Shown here in pieces: positions 38,257-45,223 of a stretch of 64,000 nt of DNA. Source of the DNA: Haloferax sp. Atlit-12N. Its GTDB lineage: Archaea > Halobacteriota > Halobacteria > Halobacteriales > Haloferacaceae. The position numbers and the translations under genes are program-made. The notes under the pieces were generated by a model. The model worked only from the letters and a program-made list of their open reading frames with translations, did no database searches and was not told the DNA's origin. Each line of letters begins with the position of its first letter. Within the stretch, counting starts at the first letter, position 1. The stretch lies in contig NZ_PSYW01000001.1 in the NCBI RefSeq assembly GCF_003383095.1, forward strand, positions 1,488,001 through 1,552,000, read 5' to 3'.

Positions 38257-39684
38257 TTACCGATTCAGCGTGTGAATCGCCTGCCCGAGCGCGTTCTCGG
38301 CGGCCTCCATGACCGCTTCCGCGAGCGTCGGGTGGGTGTGGATGGTCGAGGCTACGTCTTCGAGCGTCGCGCCCATCTCGATGGCGAACGCGAGTTCGGC
38401 GATTAGCTCAGAGGCCTCGGGGCCGACGATTTGCGCCCCGAGGACGAAGCCGGACTCCTCGTCGGCGACGACGCGGACGAAGCCGTCGGCGTGGTTCGTC
38501 GTCAGCGCGCGGCCGGACGCCCGGAAGGGCATCTGCCCGACGACGGGCGTGAAGCCGGCTTCCTCGGCGTCGGCTTCGGTCATGCCGACCGTGCCGATTT
38601 CGGGGTCGGTGAACACCGCCGCGGGGACGGCCTGACTGTCGAAGGCGACCGGTTCGCCGGCGATGTGCTCGGCGGCGACGATGCCCTCCTTCGAGGCGAC
38701 GTGCGCGAGCATCGGCGTGTCCTCGACCACGTCGCCGACGGCGTAGATGTGCTCTACGTCGGTTCGGCGGCGGTCGTCGACCGAGAGGAAGCCGCGGTCG
38801 TCGGCTTCGAGACCGGCGCTCTCGATGTCCATCGTGTCGGTGACGGGCGAGCGCCCGACGGCGACGAGCACCTTGTCGGCGCGGTACTCGTTTTCCTCGC
38901 CGTCTTCGGTCTCGGTGGTCACCATGATGCCGTCGTCCTCGTCGCGCCAGCCGCTGGCTCCCTCGCCGAAGTGCATGTCGATGCCGAGGTCCTCGGCGCG
39001 CTTGCGGACGACGCGGGCCACGTCGGACTCGTAGCCCGGCAGGATGTCGTCGAGCATCTCCACGACGGTCACGTCCGCGCCGAGCTTTGCGAACGTCGTG
39101 GACAGCTCCATCCCGATGTAGCCGCCGCCGACGACGACCAGTCGCTCGGGGACGGTGTCGGCTTCGAGGGCGTCGCGCGACGACCACACCGGCTCGTCGC
39201 CGAAGTCGAAGCCGGGAATCTGGATGACGCGCGAGCCGGTGGCGATGATACAGTGTTCGAACTCGATGGTCTCCGAGCCCTGTCCCTCGCCGCCGTGGGC
39301 GATGCGGACGGCGTTCTCGTCTTTGAAGCGGGCGGTCCCCTCGACGAGGTTGACGCCGTTGGCCTTACAGAGCTTCTCGACGCCGCCGGTGAGTTGGTCC
39401 ACGACGCCGCTCTTCCAGTCGCGCAGTTGCGACATGTCGACGACGGGGTCGGCGTGGATGCCCATCTCCTCGGCGTTGCCCGCCTCGTGGGCGAGGTCCG
39501 CGCCCGTGATAAGCGCCTTCGAGGGGATACAGCCGTAGTTGAGGCAGGTGCCTCCGTAGGCGTCTTTCTCGACGAGCGTCGTGTCGATTCCCTTCTGTGC
39601 GGCGCGGATGGCGGCGACGTAGCCGCCCGGCCCCGCGCCGATGACGAGCAGGTCGGTTCCGGTCGCGATGTCTCCGACGACCAT
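38257..39684 (-). CDS. lpdA: Dihydrolipoamide dehydrogenase (E3)
   Basis: FAD/NAD disulfide oxidoreductase of 475 residues that reoxidises the lipoyl arm of E2. FAD-binding GAGPGGYVAAIRAAQ at 17-31, redox disulfide C47 and C52 in GGTCLNYGCIPSK, NAD-binding VVGGGYIGMELS in the middle, and the active-site His in HTHPTLAEA near the C-terminus. Last gene of the complex operon; its ATG shares one base with the E2 stop (TAATG). LpdA may also serve a glycine cleavage system, whose genes are not in this window. Confidence 0.97.
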   Translation of the reverse strand: MVVGDIATGTDLLVIGAGPGGYVAAIRAAQKGIDTTLVEKDAYGGTCLNYGCIPSKALITGADLAHEAGNAEEMGIHADPVVDMSQLRDWKSGVVDQLTGGVEKLCKANGVNLVEGTARFKDENAVRIAHGGEGQGSETIEFEHCIIATGSRVIQIPGFDFGDEPVWSSRDALEADTVPERLVVVGGGYIGMELSTTFAKLGADVTVVEMLDDILPGYESDVARVVRKRAEDLGIDMHFGEGASGWRDEDDGIMVTTETEDGEENEYRADKVLVAVGRSPVTDTMDIESAGLEADDRGFLSVDDRRRTDVEHIYAVGDVVEDTPMLAHVASKEGIVAAEHIAGEPVAFDSQAVPAAVFTDPEIGTVGMTEADAEEAGFTPVVGQMPFRASGRALTTNHADGFVRVVADEESGFVLGAQIVGPEASELIAELAFAIEMGATLEDVASTIHTHPTLAEAVMEAAENALGQAIHTLNR

Positions 39685-41252
39685 TATTCTAACACCAACA
39701 GCTTGGGGTCTTCGAGCAGTTCCTTCACGCGGTTCGTGAACCGAGCGCCCTGCGCGCCGTCGACGATGCGGTGGTCGAACGACAACGAGAGGGTGAGGAC
39801 TTTTCGCGGCACGACCTCACCGTCGATGACCCGGGGCTTGTCTTTGATGGCTCCGAGCGCGAGAATCGCCACCTCGGGGTAGTTGATGATGGGCGTCGCG
39901 TACTCGCCGCCGATGCCGCCGATGTTGGTGATGGTGAAGGTGCCGCCGCGCATCTCGCCGGGCGAAATCTTGCGGTTGCGGGCCTTCTCGACCTTCTCGT
40001 TCATCTCGTCGGCGAGTTCGAGCATGCCCTTGCGGTCCGCGTCGTGGACGACGGGGACGAGCAGGCCGGCGTCGGTCGCGGCCGCGACGCCGATGTTGTA
40101 CTCGTCGCGCAGGACGATTTCCTCGTTCTCCTCGTCGAGTTGCGAGTTGAGGTACGGGAAGTCCTTCAGCGCCGCGATGACGGCCTTCATCACGAACGGC
40201 ATGTAGGTCAGCCGCGAGCCACGCTCCTCGGCGACCGGCTTGAGCCGCTCGCGCAGCTCGACGAGTTCGGTCACGTCCACCTCGTCGTGGTGGGTGACGT
40301 GCGGCGCGGTGTACTTCGAGCGCTGCATCTGGTCGCCGATGGCCTTGCGGACGCCCTTGTAGGGGACGCGCTCGCCGGCACCGGGGCCGGTCTCGGCGCT
40401 CTCGGCCGCTTCCGGCTCGCCCGTCGCCTCGGCGGTCGCGGTTCCGGCGTCGGCCTCGGCGGACACCGCCTCGGCGTCCGCGGCCTGCGCCTCGCGCTGG
40501 GCCTGCGCGTACTCCTGGACGGCCTCGGGCGAGACGAACGCCTCGCCGTCGCGCATCTCGGTCGCGGGGACGGCGTTGAGGTCGACGCCCTCCTCCTTGG
40601 CCAGCGCGCGGGTCGCGGGCGCGGCAAGCGTCTGCTCGCGGTCGGCGCTCTCGGCCGACGCGGCGGCGGACGCGGACGCAGACGTTCCCTCGTCGCGCTT
40701 CGCGGTCGCGGACTTCCCGTTGCTCTGGACGCTCCGCGGACCGCTGGGTTCGTCCTCGCTGCCGTCGTCTTCCGCGGCGGCGCGAACGTCGCCTTCGGTC
40801 ACGCGGCCGCTCGGGCCGCTGCCGTCGACGGATTCGAGGTCGACGCCGAGTTCGCGGGCGAGCCGTCGAACGCTCGGCGGGGCGAACACGCGTCCGCCGG
40901 ATCCGGAGTCCTCGTCGCTCTCGCCGCCGGTGTCGGACGCCTGCGCGTCGTCGCTGTCGGCCGTCTCCTCGGCGTCCGCGTCGGCGGTCTCGGCGGCCTC
41001 CTCGTCGTCGCCATCCTCCTGAATGGTGATGATGACGTTGCCGACGGGGACGACCTCGCCCTCCTCGGCGAGGAGTTCCTTCACCGTCCCGTTGAACGGC
41101 GAGGGCACGTCGACGAGCGCCTTGTCGGTCTCGACCTCCGCGAGCACCTGGTCTTCGGTTACCTCGTCGCCCGGCGCGACGTGCCACGTTACGAGTTCGC
41201 CTTCCGCGACGCCTTCGCCGACGTCGGGGAGTTTGAATTCCTTGAGCGCCAT
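39684..41252 (-). CDS. pdhC: Dihydrolipoamide acyltransferase (E2)
   Basis: Core of the 2-oxoacid dehydrogenase complex, 522 residues. One lipoyl domain (1-80) with the lipoylated lysine K44 in VETDKALVDV. A long acidic, Ala-rich linker encloses two peripheral-subunit-binding-like segments (PPSVRRLARELGVDLESVDG near 125 and a second, LAAPATRALAKEEGVDLNAV, near 210). The catalytic acyltransferase domain ends with SLSFDHRIVDGAQGARF (His and Asp). Two E1/E3-binding segments are more than the usual one. It lies 3 bases after E1 beta. Confidence 0.95.
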   Translation of the reverse strand: MALKEFKLPDVGEGVAEGELVTWHVAPGDEVTEDQVLAEVETDKALVDVPSPFNGTVKELLAEEGEVVPVGNVIITIQEDGDDEEAAETADADAEETADSDDAQASDTGGESDEDSGSGGRVFAPPSVRRLARELGVDLESVDGSGPSGRVTEGDVRAAAEDDGSEDEPSGPRSVQSNGKSATAKRDEGTSASASAAASAESADREQTLAAPATRALAKEEGVDLNAVPATEMRDGEAFVSPEAVQEYAQAQREAQAADAEAVSAEADAGTATAEATGEPEAAESAETGPGAGERVPYKGVRKAIGDQMQRSKYTAPHVTHHDEVDVTELVELRERLKPVAEERGSRLTYMPFVMKAVIAALKDFPYLNSQLDEENEEIVLRDEYNIGVAAATDAGLLVPVVHDADRKGMLELADEMNEKVEKARNRKISPGEMRGGTFTITNIGGIGGEYATPIINYPEVAILALGAIKDKPRVIDGEVVPRKVLTLSLSFDHRIVDGAQGARFTNRVKELLEDPKLLVLE

Positions 41253-41255
41253 CGT

Positions 41256-42239
41256 TCAGAAGTTCACCGCCTCACGAATACCTTCTTCGACGCGAGCGAC
41301 CGAGGGGAGGTAGTAGTCCTCCAGGGCGTACAGCGGGTACGGCACGTCGTAGCCCGCGACGCGCTTGACCGGCGCTTCCTGGTAGAGCAGCGCCTCCTCC
41401 TGAATCGTCGCCGTGATTTCGGCGCCGAGGCCGCCGTTCTTCGGGGCCTCGTGGACGACCACCGCGCGGCCGGTCTTCTTGAACGACTCGACGATGGTCT
41501 CGCGGTCGAGCGGCGAGATGGTGCGGATGTCCACGACTTCGGCGTCGATGCCCTCGTCTTCGAGGTTCTCGACGGCCTCCAGCGTCGGGCGCGTCATCGC
41601 ACCGAAGGTGAACACGGACACGTCCGTGCCCTCGCGGCGAACCGCGGCCTCGCCGATAGGGACCGTGTAGTCGTCTTCCGGGACTTCGCCGCGGAACGCC
41701 CGGTAGATGAGCTTCGGTTCCATGAAGATGACCGGGTCGGGGTCGCGGATGGCGGAGATGAGCAGTCCCTTCGTGTCGTACGGCGTCGAGGGGATGACGA
41801 CCTTCAGGCCGGCCTCGTGCGCGTAGAACATCTCCTTGGACTCCGAGTGCGACTCGGGGGCGCGGATGCCGCCGCCGTAGGGCGCGCGGAGCACCATGGG
41901 GAGCGTGTAGCGGCCCCGGGTGCGGTTGCGGAACCGCGACATGTGGCTCACGATTTGGTCGAATCCGGGGTACATGAAGCCGGAGAACTGAATCTCGGGG
42001 ACCGGCTTCAGCCCCATCGCGGCCATGCCGACGGCCGTGCCGATGATGCCGGACTCGGCCAGCGGCGTGTCGATGACGCGGTCGTCGCCGAACTCGTTCC
42101 AGAGGCCCTCGGTGGCCCGGAAGACGCCGCCGTTCTTGCCGACGTCTTCGCCCATGACGAGCACCTCGTCGTCGAGGTTCATCTCGGTGTAGAGACCGTC
42201 CCGTACCGCCTGCACGATGGTGAGGTTCTGACTGCTCAT
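41256..42239 (-). CDS. pdhB: 2-oxoacid dehydrogenase E1 beta subunit
   Basis: Transketolase-type beta subunit of 327 residues that completes the ThDP site with E1 alpha. Family blocks: VLVMGEDVGKNGGVFRATEG, the ESGIIGTAVGMA segment with the ThDP-activating Glu, and the C-terminal YDVPYPLYALEDYYLP. ATG 42239 overlaps the E1 alpha TGA (ATGA), and 16 bases separate its stop from E2. The acyl substrate (pyruvate or branched-chain 2-oxoacid) is not decided by the sequence. Confidence 0.94.
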   Translation of the reverse strand: MSSQNLTIVQAVRDGLYTEMNLDDEVLVMGEDVGKNGGVFRATEGLWNEFGDDRVIDTPLAESGIIGTAVGMAAMGLKPVPEIQFSGFMYPGFDQIVSHMSRFRNRTRGRYTLPMVLRAPYGGGIRAPESHSESKEMFYAHEAGLKVVIPSTPYDTKGLLISAIRDPDPVIFMEPKLIYRAFRGEVPEDDYTVPIGEAAVRREGTDVSVFTFGAMTRPTLEAVENLEDEGIDAEVVDIRTISPLDRETIVESFKKTGRAVVVHEAPKNGGLGAEITATIQEEALLYQEAPVKRVAGYDVPYPLYALEDYYLPSVARVEEGIREAVNF

Positions 42240-43342
42240 TCTCTGAGGAATCCTTCGTCGCCGAACTTCTCGCGGAGCGCCTCGAACTCCTCGTACTGCG
42301 CTTGAATCTCCGGGGTTCGCTCGGCGTATGCGTGGTTGAACATCTCGCTCGGGTCCGGACGCGGGTCGGACTCGGCCGCCTCGATGGCGTCGGCGACCCG
42401 CTGTTTCACGTCTGCCTCGATGGCCTCGACGCCCTCGTCGTCGATGCGGCCCGTCTCGCGGAGGAACGACTCCAGCCGCGGGATGGGGTCTTTCGCCTTC
42501 CACTCCTCGACCTCGTCGTCGTCGCGGTAGACGGTCGGGTCGTCGGCGGTCGTGTGCGCGCCGAAGCGGTACTGGACCGCCTCGATGAGCGTCGGTCGGC
42601 CCTCGCCCTCGCCGGGGTTCTTCGCCTTGTCGAGCGCCGCTTTCGTCACCGAGTAGACCGCGAGCGGGTCCATCCCGTCGACCTGCACGCCGTCGATACC
42701 GTAGGCGGTCGCCTTCTGCGCCAGCGTCTCGGAGGCGGTCTGTCGCTCCCGCGGCACCGAGATGGCCCACTGGTTGTTGTTACAGAAGAAGACGTTCGGG
42801 GTGTCGAAGACGCCCGCGAAGTTCAGTCCCTCGTGGAAGTCGCCCTCGGAGGTCGCGCCGTCGCCGAAGTAACAGATGACGGCCGTGTCGTCCTCGCCGC
42901 GGAGCTTCTTCGCCCACGCCGCGCCGGTCGCGTGGGGAATCTGCGAGGCGATGGGGACCGCGGGCGGAAAGAGGTTCACGCCCTCAGGCATCTCGTTGCC
43001 CTTCTCGTGGCCCATCCAGTACAGAAGCGTCTGCTTCAGCGGGAGGCCCCGGAGCAGCGACGCGCCGTGTTCGCGATAGCTCGGGACCATCCAGTCCTGT
43101 TCGTCGAGCGCGATTGCGCTGCCGATCTGTGCGCCTTCCTGTCCCGACAGCGGCGGATACGTCCCCATCCGCCCCTGTCGCTGGAGACTCACCGCCCGCG
43201 TGTCGAAGTGTCGGGCGAGACGCATGTACCGGTACATCTCGACGAGCGTCTCGTCGTCGATGTCGGGAACCTCGCCGACGACGGTCCCGTCCTCGTCGAG
43301 CACTCGTACCTGGTCCTGCGGGTCGCGCTGAAGCACGCTCAC
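42236..43342 (-). CDS. pdhA: 2-oxoacid dehydrogenase E1 alpha subunit
   Basis: ThDP-dependent decarboxylase subunit of 368 residues. The ThDP motif runs from GDGATSEGDFHEGLNFA to FFCNNNQWAIS (GDG and NN), and PSYREHGASLLRG and RFGAHTTADDPTVYR (phosphorylation-loop region) are family blocks. The GTG at 43342 is chosen: AGGAGG lies 8 bases before it (43356-43351 on the minus strand). The frame is open further upstream, but that stretch contains the AT-rich promoter. First gene of the four-gene operon E1a-E1b-E2-E3. Confidence 0.93.
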   Translation of the reverse strand: MSVLQRDPQDQVRVLDEDGTVVGEVPDIDDETLVEMYRYMRLARHFDTRAVSLQRQGRMGTYPPLSGQEGAQIGSAIALDEQDWMVPSYREHGASLLRGLPLKQTLLYWMGHEKGNEMPEGVNLFPPAVPIASQIPHATGAAWAKKLRGEDDTAVICYFGDGATSEGDFHEGLNFAGVFDTPNVFFCNNNQWAISVPRERQTASETLAQKATAYGIDGVQVDGMDPLAVYSVTKAALDKAKNPGEGEGRPTLIEAVQYRFGAHTTADDPTVYRDDDEVEEWKAKDPIPRLESFLRETGRIDDEGVEAIEADVKQRVADAIEAAESDPRPDPSEMFNHAYAERTPEIQAQYEEFEALREKFGDEGFLRE

Positions 43343-43350
43343 GGGAGAAC

Positions 43351-43356
43351 CCTCCT
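43351..43356 (-). promoter_or_regulatory. Shine-Dalgarno site of E1 alpha
   Basis: AGGAGG on the minus strand, 8 bases before the GTG at 43342. It decides the start codon and is notable in a genome where most genes appear leaderless. Confidence 0.7.
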
Positions 43357-43649
43357 GTTCATGGCAAAATCGACACCCGCCGGCGTTATATTGTTTTCGT
43401 ATATAATTTACTTTGGCTCGGAATATTGCGGTTCGCGTCGTGCTATGTAAACTCACGCGAGGTAAAATTGGACATTTTCGCTTCTAAACGATTCTTCCTG
43501 ACGTTCATTAGTGTGAACCCACACATCACCGAGAAATAATCGGAAATATCGACAGCATTGCAGGACTGTTTCGGGGCGGAACGGGGTCGGACCGGATGTC
43601 GGACCCGGATGGCTGAGTCGGGCGGACGCGGCGGGGTGGCGACCGTGGC
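43357..43649 (-). promoter_or_regulatory. AT-rich promoter region of the E1-E2-E3 operon and lipA trailer
   Basis: With the ribosome site it spans about 300 bases with no gene between lipA and E1 alpha. TATA candidates on the minus strand are AATATAAC (43392-43385) and AAATTATATACG (43410-43399). The first would start transcription about 20 bases before the GTG. Bases 43440-43560 are also AT-rich and may hold the lipA terminator and regulator sites. No gene is apparent. Confidence 0.5.
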
Positions 43650-44585
43650 CTACTGTCCGGCGGCCGCGCGCGCGGCCTGCCGCGCCTCCTCGACGCTCGA
43701 TCCCTCGCGGAGGAGCGCGTCCACGAACAGTTCGCCGGCTTTGTACGACGACCGGACCATCGGGCCGGACGCGCAGTAGAGGAAGCCCAGTTCGTCTTCC
43801 GCGACGCGCCGCCACGTCTCGAAGGCGTCGGGGTGGACGTACTCGAACACGTCGAGGTGGCTCCGGGAGGGCTGGAGGTACTGGCCGAAGGTGACGATGT
43901 CCACGTCGGCCTCGCGGAGGTCGGAGAGGGTCTGGTAGACCTCGTGGGCGTGCTCGCCGAGGCCGAGCATGACGGAGGTCTTCGTGTGGATGTCGGACTC
44001 GTCCGTCACCTGCTGGAGCACCGAAAGCGACTGCTCGTAGCCGGCGCGGCGGTCCCGAATCGGCCACTGGAGGCGCTCGACGGTCTCGATGTTGTGGGCG
44101 ATGACGTCGGGGCCGGCGTCGATTATCTTCCGGACGTGGTCGGGTTCGCCCTGGAAGTCGGGAATCAGCACCTCGACGAGCACCTCGGGGTCGCGGCGCT
44201 TGATTTCGCGGATGGTCTCGGCGAAGTGGGCCGCGCCCTGGTCCGGCAGGTCGTCGCGGTCCACCGAGGTCAACACGACGTAGTCGAGGCCGATTTCGGT
44301 CACCGCGTCGGCGACGTTCGCCGGTTCCTCGGGGTCGAGTGGCTCCATCCCGCCGGTCGTCACGTCGCAGAAGTTACACCCGCGCGAGCACCGGTCGCCC
44401 ATGAGCATGAACGTGGCCGTCCCGGGGCCGTCGCGGCCGCTCCAACACTCCCCGAGATTCGGGCAGTTCGCCTCCTCGCAGACGGTGTTGAGGTTCCGGT
44501 CCCGGAGCGTCGATTTGATATCGGTGAAACGCCGGCCCGATGGCGGTCGCATCTTCAACCAGTCTGGCTTCCGCCGCGTGCGCAT
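43650..44585 (-). CDS. lipA: Lipoyl synthase LipA
   Basis: Radical-SAM enzyme of 311 residues that inserts two sulfurs into octanoyl groups on E2 lysines. The auxiliary cluster Cys are in CEEANCPNLGEC and the radical-SAM CX3CX2C is CSRGCNFCD. RSSYKAGE near the C-terminus carries the conserved Ser ligand to the auxiliary cluster. ATG 44585 (MRTRRKPDWLK) is chosen over one nine codons earlier. It is immediately upstream of the E1-E2-E3 operon, its evident target. No lipoate ligase or octanoyltransferase is in the window. Confidence 0.96.
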   Translation of the reverse strand: MRTRRKPDWLKMRPPSGRRFTDIKSTLRDRNLNTVCEEANCPNLGECWSGRDGPGTATFMLMGDRCSRGCNFCDVTTGGMEPLDPEEPANVADAVTEIGLDYVVLTSVDRDDLPDQGAAHFAETIREIKRRDPEVLVEVLIPDFQGEPDHVRKIIDAGPDVIAHNIETVERLQWPIRDRRAGYEQSLSVLQQVTDESDIHTKTSVMLGLGEHAHEVYQTLSDLREADVDIVTFGQYLQPSRSHLDVFEYVHPDAFETWRRVAEDELGFLYCASGPMVRSSYKAGELFVDALLREGSSVEEARQAARAAAGQ

Positions 44586-44852
44586 AGGCAGTTCTTGCGA
44601 GGCGACGGGCAAAAACGTGAGGATTGGTCCGCCGTCTGTCGGGTTGCCGACGGAGCCATTCCCCGAGGCGAGCGAAACCGCGTCCCCGCGACTTCGCCCA
44701 GCGCCCGCACGTCCCGTGTTATCATGCCTTGTTCAGAATCGTTCAAACGAACACTACTATCTCGGAAAACGAAACGTTCGGGACGAATATATCACGACTT
44801 TCCATCAAACAGCATGTACGACCGTGCTAGATGTATCACTTAACTGAAAAAC

Positions 44853-44858
44853 TTATAT
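44853..44858 (+). promoter_or_regulatory. TATA box of the 35-codon gene
   Basis: TTATAT within AACTTATATTCG, centred 27 bases before the ATG at 44882. One of the best-matching archaeal promoters in the window. Confidence 0.6.
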
Positions 44859-44881
44859 TCGAGTAAAGACTTCTGTCGAGT

Positions 44882-44989
44882 ATGAACTGGAAACACCGCC
44901 GCAACATGACGAAGGCCGAATCGAAGAAGCACGAGGCCACCGCGGGGACGAACTGGTCGTTCATCGCCGCGCTCGCCGGCGCCGCGTAA
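44882..44989 (+). CDS. Very small protein (35 residues), function unknown
   Basis: MNWKHRRNMTKAESKKHEAT is its basic, hydrophilic first part, followed by AGTNWSFIAALAGAA, a short hydrophobic end that could touch a membrane. Two Trp, no Cys. The strong TATA box at leaderless distance and normal codon use support expression. A hairpin (45049-45067) lies 60 bases past the stop. It is divergent from lipA and upstream of the helicase gene. No family is recognised. Confidence 0.55.
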   Translation: MNWKHRRNMTKAESKKHEATAGTNWSFIAALAGAA

Positions 44990-45048
44990 TCGGCCCGGCG
45001 CTTCGGTCCCCGAATCCTCTACCACTCCACCACTCCACCACACCACAC

Positions 45049-45067
45049 CGCGTTCCGCCGGAACGCG
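45049..45067 (+). terminator. Perfect inverted repeat downstream of the 35-codon gene
   Basis: CGCGTTCC, GCC loop, GGAACGCG: an 8-base-pair perfect stem. No T-run follows directly. It could mark the end of the small transcript or act in the 5' region of the helicase gene. Just before it (45021-45049) is a degenerate ACC/CCA-rich tandem stretch. Confidence 0.3.
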
Positions 45068-45210
45068 CCACCAACCTCAGTCCCTCCGTTTTCCGCTCGT
45101 TCGACGCCCGCGAGCCGCCGCGCCGGATGGAGAAACGCCTTTCCCCACGGACGACTCGGCTTCGTGTATGACGCTCGTCTTCGTCTCGTCCCCGACGCCA
45201 GCGCGCACCC

Positions 45211-45217
45211 GGAGGTG
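45211..45217 (+). promoter_or_regulatory. Shine-Dalgarno site of the helicase gene
   Basis: GGAGGTG, six bases before the GTG at 45224. It selects that start over an in-frame GTG 20 codons upstream. Confidence 0.6.
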
Positions 45218-45223
45218 CGCCCA

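Noticed and set aside
39771..42305. Very long open frame on the plus strand opposite the E1-E2-E3 genes
   Set aside because: Long antisense frames arise in high-GC haloarchaeal DNA because stop codons are rare. The composition is Val/Arg/Asp-heavy without domains, and the opposite strand encodes recognised enzymes.
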